Shown here piece by piece: positions 32,783-42,370 of a DNA stretch of 64,000 bases (positions are counted from its first letter, which is position 1; every line of letters begins with the position of its first letter). This stretch comes from Imbricaverruca yamaguchii (taxonomy: Eukaryota > Arthropoda > Thecostraca > Neoverrucidae). The stretch is taken from positions 301,501-365,500 of the forward strand of contig JAOTOL010001213.1 in assembly GCA_034440575.1 (NCBI GenBank), read 5' to 3'. Made by a program: the position numbers and the translations under genes. A model generated the notes under the pieces. That model did not search any database. It was not told where the DNA came from and was given only the letters and a program-made list of their open reading frames with translations.

Positions 32783-33330
32783 GTGGCCCGTCACTCAGGA
32801 ATGTCTTCAGGCGACTGTCGGCCACCGTTAACGTGGCGACTATACCCTGTAGGGTGGCCATCGTGCTGATGTTCGGAGACTCTGCGCCGACTGGCGCCTT
32901 CCGCGCTGCTGAGTATCCTTACGCCAGTGCTGACACCAGGCCTGAAGCCGAGGCTTCCAGGAATTTGTCAGCCGCGGTGGCCAGTTGGTCCAGAGGAGCT
33001 TCCTCTGACAGCGGCGATGATGGTGCCCAAGCTACCTGCAGCAGCCGTTGAAGCGAAATACTAATCAACAGCTGACGGACATGTTGGGAATCTCCTGCTG
33101 TAGCCAGTTCGGAGCGGATTGGCAGGAGCAGCTGGAGCGGCTTCTAGTCTGCGAGCTGCTGATGGCACAATAGAGCTTCTAGGAAGGCCGCTCTCCACTG
33201 CGCCAACCTACTGCTCGAAGAGTGAAGAAGGGCCACAGAACTCAACATCTGTGCCGTGATAATATCCGCACCTGCATGGTGATCGACACAAAATTGCTTC
33301 CCACCAGCAGGTTGAACTTGGTGCTGTCAT
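32783..33330 (-). pseudogene. Ty3/gypsy-like gag fragment
   Basis: On the reverse strand, 32922-33330 reads a capsid-like C-terminal region. W-R-A-A-F-L-E-A-L-L is followed by LQLLLPIRSELATAGDSQHVRQLL, matching the family pattern where short RNA-virus-like elements have E-E-L-G-D-x-x-P-S-x-L-L-R. Then come SLQRLLQ and PLDQLATAADKFLEAS, where gag of many gypsy elements has L-A-x-x-A-D-K/R-x-x-E. A stop occurs before this last block's end and another at about 33130. Past a TAA at 32919 a second frame (GYSAARKAPV to LKTFL) continues toward the nucleocapsid side. No protease, RT or LTR was found, so this is an isolated decayed piece. Whether it belongs with the LTR-like start at 12 kb is unknown. 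Confidence 0.6.
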
Positions 33331-33546
33331 CATGTATTCATGTATGTAGCAACCCGAGACGCACAGTCCGTCCGCGTCGGCTACAGAGATTTGTCTTCCC
33401 CAGAGAAAGAGGAATATTGTGACAGCCTGAACAATAGTTAGGAGAGCAGTAGTTAGGAGCAGGCACCGGGGGAGGGAACGGCGGTCATGAATCCCCTCTC
33501 ATAGAAGGTGGCCATTCGTCCGACTGGGAAGCGGCTGTCGTCCGGG

Positions 33547-33660
33547 AAGGCATTGCGACACGCTGGGATGCACACCGCCAAACGGTGATGTGTAAATACC
33601 GCGATACGGATGGGTACACACCGCAACAAGTTGGGGTACACGCGCCGACACCGTGGGGTT
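33547..33660. repeat. Degenerate 24-bp tandem repeat
   Basis: Nearly five diverged units built on GGGTACACACCGCAACA. Open frames on the reverse strand are artefacts. The interval 33661-34140 shows nothing recognisable. Confidence 0.7.
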
Positions 33661-34144
33661 GCATATTTATTGTATTCCAACTCTTCCCACAGCGCAAAAA
33701 CCCTGGCCTGTTGTTTACCTGACCATATTAGCAGCTGTCTCCAAGATAATCATTATTGAGAAAATTGTTAATGTGAACTTCTTACCTGGAGTAACAGCAA
33801 TCAAGCTGATCTCAGTCTCATGAAGGTGGTGCAACTCTGGATCTCAGTTGGCAGAGGCTGGGCTGGGGCCGACTTCTGGTGCAGGCAGAAGATCGAGACA
33901 GGAGAGGTTGGAGGCAGAAGCTATCCCTTGAGGAGAAGGTTAAGATGGATAATCCAGACTGAAAATAAGGACAGACATATACTTCAATATGCATCTTTGA
34001 GTTAACAACAATTTATTCCTAGACATCTTAGTTTAGACAATTATTTTGCCACCACAAGAACAACAAAGTTTTCAATCTTTCCAAGTACCCCATTGCATTA
34101 TCAATTCATGATTATATCTCCAATTGAAGATTAGGCGAGGTTAG

Positions 34145-35082
34145 CATGCGCCCTGGAGTAGGGGGAGGGGTCGAAATCCGCCCACCCCTCCGGTTTTTCG
34201 AACATAACTCCAGATTTTACCTGTCAATTTATGTCATTCTTTGCGTACCAGCTCAGAAATGACCGGCGCGTTGTTTAAAGCCAGAAAACGGAAAGTGGCC
34301 AATTTTTTATTAGGGGCCGTTAAAGTTTAAAAAATCGCAGCGCCAGGCAGAAATCTGCGCTGATGAGCTTCCGGTATATTGGCAAAAGGGAAGTGGTCTT
34401 GGCGACATTAGCGATTTATTTGATATGTATTGCTATGCTATATAGTTTCAAAGTCATGTTTCGTCACCTAGGTCAAGTCAGGTCAAGTCCATGACAGGTT
34501 AATGAAACCAATCTTGGTCAACTGGAGTGTTGTCATAAATGAAAGTGACCGTCATGCGCTTAATGTCACTTTGCATGTTACTCCCTACACATATTGAAAA
34601 CTACTGCTTGTCATTGTGTACCAAAGCATTTTAATATTGTATTCATGTACTTCACTCCTTTCTTTGCGGAGCCGATTGCGCCGAGCCGCCCAATGGAGCA
34701 GTCGGAAGGGCGGCCGGTTCCGGTAACTGGAGCAGGTATGGACCTGATAAAGTGCTGCTATGTAGGTGACGAGGTTAAATGCCTGTTCTAGCATTTGTAT
34801 TGCATCATTAGGAATGTCCAAAACATCATTGGTGCCCATTTTGGAGCATTTGAGCACAATCACAGCGATCCACAAGAATGGCAAGCCAATCCGCGAAAAC
34901 CAATTTTTGTTGTTTATATTTTACCTCATTTGGCCTAGAAAATAATTAGCTAAGGTCATTAAGTTTGCACACAATAGAGGTCACTACCGTATCCATCCAT
35001 CCTGCGAATTTCGTTACCCCAGCTGTAATAGGAGCCGAGATCTTAGGGGGGGGGGGGGCGGAATCCACTCTCTCCAGTGCAC
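34145..35082 (+). mobile_element. TTAA-type element, family B, 938 bp
   Basis: Left end TTAG (34141-34144) then CATGCGCCCTGGAG. Right end CTCCAGTGCACG then TTAT (35083-35086), so the ends are imperfect inverted repeats and both flanks are one base from TTAA. G-rich blocks with GGGCGGAATCC / AATCCGCCC lie just inside both ends, mirroring the layout of family A. No coding capacity. A second left end is at 28794. Confidence 0.5.
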
Positions 35083-35469
35083 GTTATTTTCTGAGGCCCT
35101 CCAGGGGCCGTGTTAGGTTCTGTTGCATTTTTTGTTTATTTTTTAAACATTGCTTTTTATCAAACTCAAAGCCTCTTTCTCGTGTTAATTTGACCACAAA
35201 CTGAAAAGTAAACAATTGCACAAAAAATGAGTGGTCCTAATCGGTGTCAGTCACATTCATAAAAATTGCATTGGAGGGGTATATTCCAAGGATTCATAAA
35301 ATGTCTTCAAGCATGAATTTACTACGTAACCTTCCATGTCAACTAAAATTGGACCAAAGACTAGACAAACAAAATCTGTTTTTGCAGAAAACATATTTCT
35401 CAGGAAAATATATTTTTAAAAGTTTCACTTTTTTTTTCAACTGAAAAGAAAAACCTAACCTCACCTAAA

Positions 35470-36340
35470 CTCCGATATCTACACCAGTCTGGTGACCAGG
35501 AGTCGCCACGGCGGCGGCGGCGGGCGGCGCCGCGCCGACCACCCCGTGGACACCCCGGGGACGGCCCCGCGACGAGCGTGCCCTCCTCTCAGTCGGGGAT
35601 AGCCGGAACCGCTCAAGGCCAGCGGCAATTCGCTGCGCCGGCCAGGCGCTCCACGCCGGGAGCGCCCGCGGTCGTGGCTCGGCGCCGCCAAGGTGTGGCG
35701 GCAGGGGCGCGCCTACTCCTGCCACGGGGAGGCGGCGCGACCGGAGCCGAGGCGGTGATGGTGGCGGCGACGGCCATGATGATGATGGTGGTGGTGGCGG
35801 TGACGACGGCATCAGCTTGCCGCTGGCGTCGGCAGCGCACCCCGAAAATATGCATCGCAGGGTGCCCGGGACGACGAAGTAGACGCCGATGTCGTCCCCG
35901 TCCCTCTCGGGCCCAAGGATAATCGAGGGGCCCAGGGAGCATATCGGCCTTCACAGAGGCGTTAAAAACGATAAAATTGGCCAAGACCAAGGCGCGGGCG
36001 GCGTCGGGAAGAGCGGACGGACACACACACAGAACCCCCCGAGGCGGCGGAGCCCACCTCAGCACAGCGACCGCCGCCGTGTCACGATGGTAGGGGAGGG
36101 GCCCACACCAAGGCAACACAACGGCGGACGGCCGTAGAGGACGTAAAACTCCACCTACCTCGAGATGTCCAGGTGCCGGGCCGCCCGCGAGAGGGTCCTT
36201 GCCGCCGTCGCCGCCACGCGCCGTGCGGGATAAAAAGGCGGTGGGTGTTCTTAAAAATATAAAGCCCCAAAACATGAAAAATCACAACACCGCCTTTTGG
36301 CGCGCGAGTCTGCGCGCCAGTCAGTAATGTTCGGTTCCCG
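35470..36340 (-). pseudogene. R2-like LINE, 5' leader and N-terminal region, 3'-truncated
   Basis: In reverse orientation the segment begins with GACTGGCGCGC, passes a leader shared with 55020-55395, 57790-58050 and 59640-60070 (GCCACGCGCCGTGCGGG, CGGCCGTCCGCCGTTGTGTT, GACACGGCGGCGGTCGCTG), and enters a GC-rich reading region. Around 35940-35880 the words GGGCCCGAGAGGGACGGGGA and GTCCCGGGCACC also occur at 57610-57670. The coding part is low-complexity (Ala/Pro/Arg with a His/Thr/Ile tract) and no zinc finger or RT is visible before it ends at about 35470. Assignment to the R2-like family is by linkage: the same leader and reading region are joined to the R2-type 3' UTR at 56.9-57.4 kb. Confidence 0.6.
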
Positions 36341-36689
36341 CACAGTCACGTGTCGCATGACATGTCATGGACATAGTTGCATGGCATGTCACCCTGATGC
36401 CACAGAAGTCTCAAAGAACTTTTTAAAAAAATGAAACCGGGACAATGAAGTATCAATCGGGACATGGAAAATAACACACACATGCAACTTCTGGGGAACA
36501 GGGGAGCAACGAGGATTTTCTTAAGTGGAGGACAGTCCAAAATTGTAAATATATCGAAAAAGGAACCACTTTTGGGGCGGGGTGCGTGCCGAATGCATCT
36601 TTGCATTGTAAATATCTCTAAATTCGCTGTATGATCTTGTGTATTTTTGGTTGGCAATGAATGTATGGCCCCATTGGCTCCAACTTTCC

Positions 36690-37060
36690 TTGAATGTCTC
36701 TGAAGCTGCTGGGGTTCGCTCTCTTCAGATTGCGGCGTGGTTCCCCTACAACGGCTGGCATACCCTCGTCTGTAGATTGTTAGGGGCACCTTGACAACGG
36801 CTAGTGTGTCCATATCCAAGCCGCATGGGTGCCTTTAAAACGACTGGGGTTTCTCCAAAGCTGTCAGGGTGCTCCTCTTTGTCGGCTGCAGAGTCGGATC
36901 TACTTCCTGGCGTCCCTATACCGACTGTGGGGTGCTCCTACAAAGCCTGAGGGTAGGTGCACCTGTGCAGCTGGGTGCTACTACAAGGACTTGGGGCAAC
37001 TCTGCACACTGGATGGGTCCAGCTACACATCCAGCGGTGCTCGTATCCAATTTGGCACGC
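36690..37060. repeat. Degenerate periodic repeat, about 28-33 bp (GGGTGCTCCTACAAAGxCTG)
   Basis: Ten or more loose units of the type GGTGCTCCTACAAxGxCTGxG, recognisable in 36730-37040. No conserved frame. The intervals 36341-36689 and 37061-37312 hold no gene. Confidence 0.5.
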
Positions 37061-37312
37061 TTTGCTTCCATGCACTGTGCCCCTCCCCAAAACAAAACCG
37101 AAGCTTACACCCATGCGCCTGCTCCTTAGATGCATGTCACGGGAAAATGTGAGGGAGCGACATTCAACATGCGTGCCTTGGCGACCGGGTGGGACCCTAT
37201 GACCTCCAAATTTTGAAGAGACCCAATAGAAGGAAGATCAAATCCGTGCAGGCATCAACATATCCTTAGAACGAAATTGAGATCTGAAAAGAAATCTCAA
37301 AACGACAAAAAG

Positions 37313-37780
37313 TCAAAATTTCGACGTGGGGCCCCGCGACGTGCGGGGCCCACCAGACGGGGATCGTCGGAACCGCTCTAGACGAGCGGTTACTCGCTGC
37401 GCCGGCGAGGCGCTCCACACCGGGAGCGCCCGCGGTCGCGGCTCGGCGCCGTCAAGGTGTGGCGGCAGGGGCGCGCCCTCTGCAGCCACGGGGAGGCGGC
37501 GCGACCGGAGCCGAGGCAGCGATGGCGGTAGCGACGCCAGCGATGGTGACGATGATGGTGGTGGTTGAGACGGCAGCTGTTCGCAGCCCCGCCTGCATGG
37601 CTGGGCGAAGTCCTCTCCGCTGCCGGGGTCCGGCGGGCCCTCCACACTGCCGGCGCTGGCTCCGCCACTGCCGGCCCGGGGCGATGGTCGCCGGGCCAGC
37701 TCGAAGGTGACCTCACCCTCGCAAGGTCGCGTGGAGGTGGCTGCGCATGCCCACGAGGGTGTCACCAGTTGCCGGTCATC
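37313..37780 (-). pseudogene. R2-like LINE N-terminal fragment, second copy
   Basis: Reverse-strand reading matches the protein at 35470-35750: PRLRSRRLPVA, GAPLPPHL, GAEPRPRALP, WSASPAQR and LERFRRSP. It is followed on the + strand at 37783 by the leader of a different LINE family. No catalytic domain is included. Confidence 0.6.
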
Positions 37781-37782
37781 TC

Positions 37783-38250
37783 TCGAGCTGAGCAGTTCCC
37801 GTGTTCGCCGTGCCACCTCTCGGGTAGTTCACACAGACTCGCACAGTTGCCGGACGTCTGTGAAGAGGGCAGTACTATCTCGCTTGTAAGTACCCGTCAT
37901 TCTTTTCTTTCGTTTCTGGGGGCGACACCCGTCGCTCTTTTCTTTCGTTTCCGGGGGTGACGCCCGTCGCTTCTCTTCCGTTTCTGGGGGTGACACCAGT
38001 CACCCCGCCCGATTTCCCCGTTGTACTTCCTTTCCCTGCGTTTCTCTGTGCTCTTCTTTGCTTCGGTTCCATTGGGTAGGGTTTTTCCACGCGATGGAAA
38101 AAAACGCAAAAAGGACATTGACCCCAGCTCGCCACCAGACTCCGAATCGGAATCTCCTCCACTAAACACACCTGCCGGCCATCGCTCGACTCCGGACTTG
38201 GCCCCTGATGCTCCCTCACTTAATCAAACCATCGATGGCCGCGAGGAGGC
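37783..38250 (+). pseudogene. Jockey/I-like LINE head: 5' leader and ORF1 start, single-copy leader form
   Basis: A leader (CTCGAGCTGAGCAGTTCCCG, CTCGCACAGTTGCCGGACGT, GGGCAGTACTATCTCGCTTG) is shared with 40813-41290. It leads to an ORF1 start reading GKKRKKDIDPSSPPDSESES then PPLNTPAGH and APSLNQTIDG, homologous to MGKKRKKSTGHSSPPDSESE at 41388. Here the leader contains a single 24-bp unit that is tandemly amplified in the other copy. ORF1 continues only about 60 codons. The TCAATCAAACCATCGATGG junction word also opens the ORF1 fragment at 52154. Confidence 0.6.
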
Positions 38251-38399
38251 TCAGCGTCTTCATAAATGCACAGGCTGTCGAATTCCCGCCAACCTTCAAA
38301 TCGTGGCGGGGCGCCGAGCTTGTGAACGTTCCATTCATGACCAGCACAAAAGTGCCCCACTTTTTAGCAGTTGTACGGACTATTAGTGACATCATGCAT

Positions 38400-39425
38400 G
38401 TATGTCGTGACTGACTTTGGATGGGGTAGAGACTGCACGAGAGGTTTTTTTTATTGTTTATGCAAAGTAATTCTGCAAAATACTCATTCATATATTGTTA
38501 AATTACAAAACTTCGAGTGACCAGTTCCCTAGGGCTCAAACATGCTATGTTAGCTGGGATAGGTAGGGGTGCCCGCTTTCAGTCATTCAACACTCCCACT
38601 CTGAGAATGTATATTGGGTCGGAGTATGGTGGGCTTTGATAGTAAGCCTGCATACGTCAAAGGACGTGACCTCTTAGTCGAATTTTCCGACTAGGCCACG
38701 TCCATCAGAGGCATAGGAACGTCTCAAAAAGTGTGCATGTGTATGTGGAAGGGGCAAAACCGCTAAGCCATGAAGTGTGGAACCATACCACTCCTCTCCG
38801 ATTTCCACACCCATGATGTTTACTCGTCTTGCCGATGCTGGTGGATTCAGTAACTGTGTAAATGGCGATGGCAGTGGCATATCCAAGGGGATAAAAGAAA
38901 ACCATTCTTGGTTTAGGGTATTTTATAATATCATGTTCAGGTTCTACCATATCCAGATACGATAATTATAATAATTGGCATTAATCTGATGCCACTCGAT
39001 CTGACTGAAAACAGACTGGTTCTACCCACACTTCGAAGCGAAGGCGGACACAAACATTTGCCTTCGCATGTGGTGACTTTAGCATTATCTATGTGACGCT
39101 GCTTGATAAATAATGCATTGAAGACGAGGTTTGTATCAGCTGATGCAGAAATTATGAATGTATCCATCACAGGTAGGGAAAAATATGTAGATAGCATACT
39201 TCATTTGTTTTGAACAATTATTTGCCAAATTTTGCATCCAGCGGCCGCGGCCACCATGCGACCCAATGGCATGCTTGCAGTTTCAATATCCGCCGCTAGG
39301 TGCTAACGAAGCGCCACCAGTAGCGTGGCCGTGCACGTCCCGTATCGATGCGCTGGGAGAATGCGAAGAAATGATCGGAATAACCTAAATATTAGTGAAC
39401 GTAATTATAAAGGTCGTAGGTTAGA
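38400..39425. other. No supported gene
   Basis: Unique-looking sequence. A 70-codon reverse frame at 38674-38886 and an 86-codon one at 38937-39197 lie close together but share no domain, and no splice model is convincing. Confidence 0.4.
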
Positions 39426-39655
39426 GCTCCCCAATTCAAGAGACAAAGGAACTCTCCAATTCAAGAGAGCATGGACCTAGCTAAGAACACTCCAATTAAA
39501 TAGTGAAGAAACCTCCAATTCAAAAGAGCATGGACCTAACTGAGAACACTCTAATTAAAGAGTGAAGGAACCTCCAATTCAAGAGAGCAATGACCTAGTA
39601 AAGAGCACTCTAATTCAAGAGTGCTTAAGGAGACCCTCCAATTCGAGAGAGCAGC
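39426..39655. repeat. Tandem repeat of about 60 bp with CTCnAATTnnnGAG hairpins
   Basis: Four diverged units, each holding two short palindromes such as CTCTAATTCAAGAG and CTCCAATTCAAGAGAG, separated by CATGGACCTAGCTAAGAA-like spacers. The interval 39656-40164 that follows has no recognised gene. Confidence 0.8.
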
Positions 39656-40164
39656 AGCATTAGGAAATGGCGTACGAAAAGCTTGGAAAGAAAGCGGAAA
39701 AAGTCGAGCACGGTAACCCAGCCGTGGGGCGAGCAGTGCTGCGCGTGGTTAAATTAATTAACTTCCACCGGTCACACACTCATCACTCCAACACTCGCTC
39801 AACGCACCCATTTCTATATTGGCGACGGCGAGACGGCAGAGGTGCAGTGCACCTGACGAGGACGACAGAAGAGGGAGGGGTGTTGACGCGCCGCTTATAT
39901 ATGAAGGTAAGGGCCAGCTGAGACAAAGAGAAGGGGGTCAATGGGTAACAAATATCCCGCACCAGCGTCGCGGCCGGCGTTCAGCAAATACGCGGAGCGA
40001 ATACGAGCGAGGCGACCGAGCCGCTCCGCCGGTCAGGCAAACACGTCGTCGCTGGACTTGTACGTCCAGCCCGATGTCGCGGCTGCCCGCGAACGGCAGG
40101 CCACAGCGCGACATGCAGTGTGAACATCACTCCCCCCGTGTTCGACTACACACGACGAACACAC

Positions 40165-40533
40165 AAACGCATGTCTTGGAGAGTGGACCTCATCCTACCG
40201 TCGGACGAGACGTGACGAGGTCGTGCTCAGCCGTCTTCGGCTTGGACACTCGCCCAACACACCATCTACTCTGTGAGGAAGACAGGTCAAGCTGCCCTCG
40301 ATTTCGTGCACCACTGTCTGTACGTCACGCCTTGGTCTCGTGCCATCTGCTCGCCGATGAGCGATGACTGTTTTTTGGAGCCGCACAGTCGCTGTCACTC
40401 CGCGACCTCCTTGGTGATCACTCGTGTGCCGTAACTTCAGGACAACTGTTCCGATTTTTATCTGATGTTGAATTCAGAGATATTTACACACCTCACCGAC
40501 GAGTAACACCACACGTTCTGAACCGTGGCATGT
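40165..40533 (+). pseudogene. Jockey/I-like LINE ORF2 C-terminus (after RNase H) with zinc-finger region
   Basis: The + strand reads LGEWTSSYRRTRRDEVVLSR then LRLGHSPNTPS, the region that follows RNase H in I-type ORF2 proteins. A frameshift at about 40275 leads to CPRFRAPLSVRHALVSCHLL, the characteristic C-x-x-P-L-S-V-R-H-x-L-x-x-C zinc-finger-like motif. A third frame continues FFGAAQSLSLRDLLGD and LFRFLSDVEFRDIYTPH and ends at a TAA at 40539-40541. The 3' UTR follows directly. RNase H itself is not present, but the RNase H fragment at 54.5-55.0 kb would fit upstream of this segment in an intact member of the same family. Two frameshifts make it inactive. Confidence 0.75.
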
Positions 40534-40795
40534 CGCTGTAATTGAGCTTCGCTTGCTCTTACTGTTTCTCTGTTTCACTGATGTTACTCCCGTTTCACTG
40601 TTTCACTGATGTGTGCTTGCGCTTGTTCTTCCTCCTTCACCGTTTCACTGACATCTGCCCGTATTCTGAACGTACGTGTACTACTGTTGGCACCATCATC
40701 CTGAGCTGCCAATCTAACACTGTTATGGTCGCTGTTTGACCGAAGCGGTCGATGCGCCCCTAAGCCCAAATAACCATCCAACCAACCGATTCCAC
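40534..40795 (+). mobile_element. 3' UTR and tail of the Jockey/I-like LINE
   Basis: GTTTCACTGATGTT-type units, then GTGTACTACTrTTGGCACCA, then GTCGATGCGCCCCTAAGCCC followed by AAATAACCATCCAACC. It matches 58110-58620. The last 54-60 bases alone are found as micro-insertions at 1091-1150 and 53204-53257. Confidence 0.75.
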
Positions 40796-40812
40796 ACGTC
40801 GCCTCCGTACGT

Positions 40813-41560
40813 CTCGAGCTGAGCAGTTCCCGTGTTCCCCGCGCCACCTGCCGGGTAGTTCCCCGCGCCACCTGCCGGGTAGTTCCCCGCGCCACCTGCC
40901 GGGTAGTTCCCCGCGCCACCTGCCGGGTAGTTCCCCGCGCCACCTGCCGGGTAGTTCCCCGCGCCACCTGCCGGGTAGTTCCCCGCGCCACCTGCCGGGT
41001 AGTTCCCCGCGCCACCTGCCGGGTAGTTCCCCGCGCCACCTGCCGGGTAGTTCCCGCGCCACCTGCCGGGTAGTTCCCGCGCCACCTGCCGGGTAGTTCC
41101 CGCGCCACCTGCCGGGTAGTTCCCCGCGCCACCTGCCGGGTAGTTCCCCGGCCACCTGCCGGGTAGTTCCCCGCGCCACCTGCCGGGTTCACACCGACTC
41201 GCACAGTTGCCGGACGTCTGTGGAGAGGGCAGTACTATCTCGCTTGCAGGTACCCGTCACTCTTTTCTTTCGTTTCTGGGGACGACACCAGTCACACCGC
41301 GAGATTTTCCCCGTCGTACTTCCTGTCCCTGTGTTTCTCTATGTTCTTGTTTGTTTCGGTTCAATTTGGTAGGTTTTTTCCCACGATAGGGAAAAAACGC
41401 AAAAAGAGCACTGGCCACAGCTCGCCACCGGACTCCGAATCGGAATCCCCTCCAATGAACACACCTGCTGACCACCGCTCGACCCCGAACTTGGCCCCTG
41501 GTGCTCCCTCTCTTAACCATCGCCAGTATTCGGCACTTTACCACCTTCGGTCATAAAGGG
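40813..41560 (+). pseudogene. Jockey/I-like LINE head: leader with amplified 24-bp repeat and ORF1 start
   Basis: Starts 18 bases after the tail of the neighbouring element, in the same orientation. The leader matches 37783-37920 except that one 24-bp segment is amplified to about 15 copies (40838-41188). After GGCAGTACTATCTCGCTTG and a pyrimidine-rich stretch comes ORF1, MGKKRKKSTGHSSPPDSESE, PPMNTPADH, APSL, a hydrophilic Ser/Pro/Glu-rich N-terminus. The frame ends at about 41556, so only the head of the element is here. From 41561 to 42003 nothing is recognised. Confidence 0.65.
40838..41188. repeat. 24-bp minisatellite in the LINE leader (GCGCCACCTGCCGGGTAGTT core)
   Basis: About 15 nearly identical units, some one base shorter. 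All reverse-strand frames are open across it (ARGTTRQV / NYPAGG), which is an artefact. Confidence 0.97.
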
Positions 41561-42003
41561 CAACGACCCCCTTGGCGATTCGAAACCGTGCATGTTATGA
41601 AAACGAGCCAGAGACCAAAGTTATAAATCTGGCTGAGATCTCTCGATTGGAATTCAATGTGGCCTAAGGTCAACAGTTGACCTCCCAGGTCAGGTCAGAC
41701 GTCTACAATATATATTTTTGTAGTTTCCTAGGAAAATCGTCAGTTATGCCGCAATTACTGTCTAAATATGCACGAAATGTCCGGAAACATGTTTATTTGA
41801 ACCTTGCGAACATAACGACATGTTGCACGATGTGATCGGACCAACATGTCATGCACCAAATGAGGTCAAAGCCGTGACCCCAAAAGATCCAACTTTGTGA
41901 AAATTAGTTCCAATTCGAAGTTTAAATTTCCATAGGGTAAAAATGGACGCTTAATTCGGATTCAGGACGAAAAATTGCCGTAGGTCAGCTTTAAAGAATG
42001 TCT

Positions 42004-42219
42004 GAGGTCACACTATGTCACACTATGTCACACTATGTCACACTATGTCACACTATGTCACACTATGTCACACTATGTCACACTATGTCACACTATGTCA
42101 CACTATGTCACGCTAGGTCACACTAGGTCACACTAGGTCACACTAGGTCACACTAGGTCACACTAGGTCACACTAGGTCACACTAGGTCACACTAGGTCA
42201 CACTAGGTCACACTAGGTC
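42004..42219 (+). repeat. 10-bp satellite, CACTATGTCA then CACTAGGTCA
   Basis: About ten units of CACTATGTCA to 42110, one CGCTAGGTCA, then ten or eleven units of CACTAGGTCA. The second form contains AGGTCA every 10 bases, i.e. direct repeats with 4-base spacing. Confidence 0.98.
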
Positions 42220-42370
42220 TGACTAGGTCTGACTAGGTCTGACTAGGTCTGACTAGGTCTGACTAGGTCTGACTAGGTCTGACTAGGTCTGACTAGGTCT
42301 GACTAGGTCTGACTAGGTCTGACTAGGTCTGACTAGGTCTGACTAGGTCTGACTAGGTCTGACTAGGTCT
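42220..42370 (+). repeat. 10-bp satellite, GACTAGGTCT
   Basis: About 15 perfect units. It differs from the preceding CACTAGGTCA in two positions and continues without a break. Confidence 0.98.

Noticed and set aside
32598..33051. Forward frames with DGPA or MVPP repeats
   Set aside because: Created by the 12-bp minisatellite; the meaningful reading of the following sequence is the reverse-strand gypsy gag.
40584..41204. Reverse frames with RQVARGTT or NYPAGGAG repeats
   Set aside because: Generated by the 24-bp minisatellite in a LINE leader.
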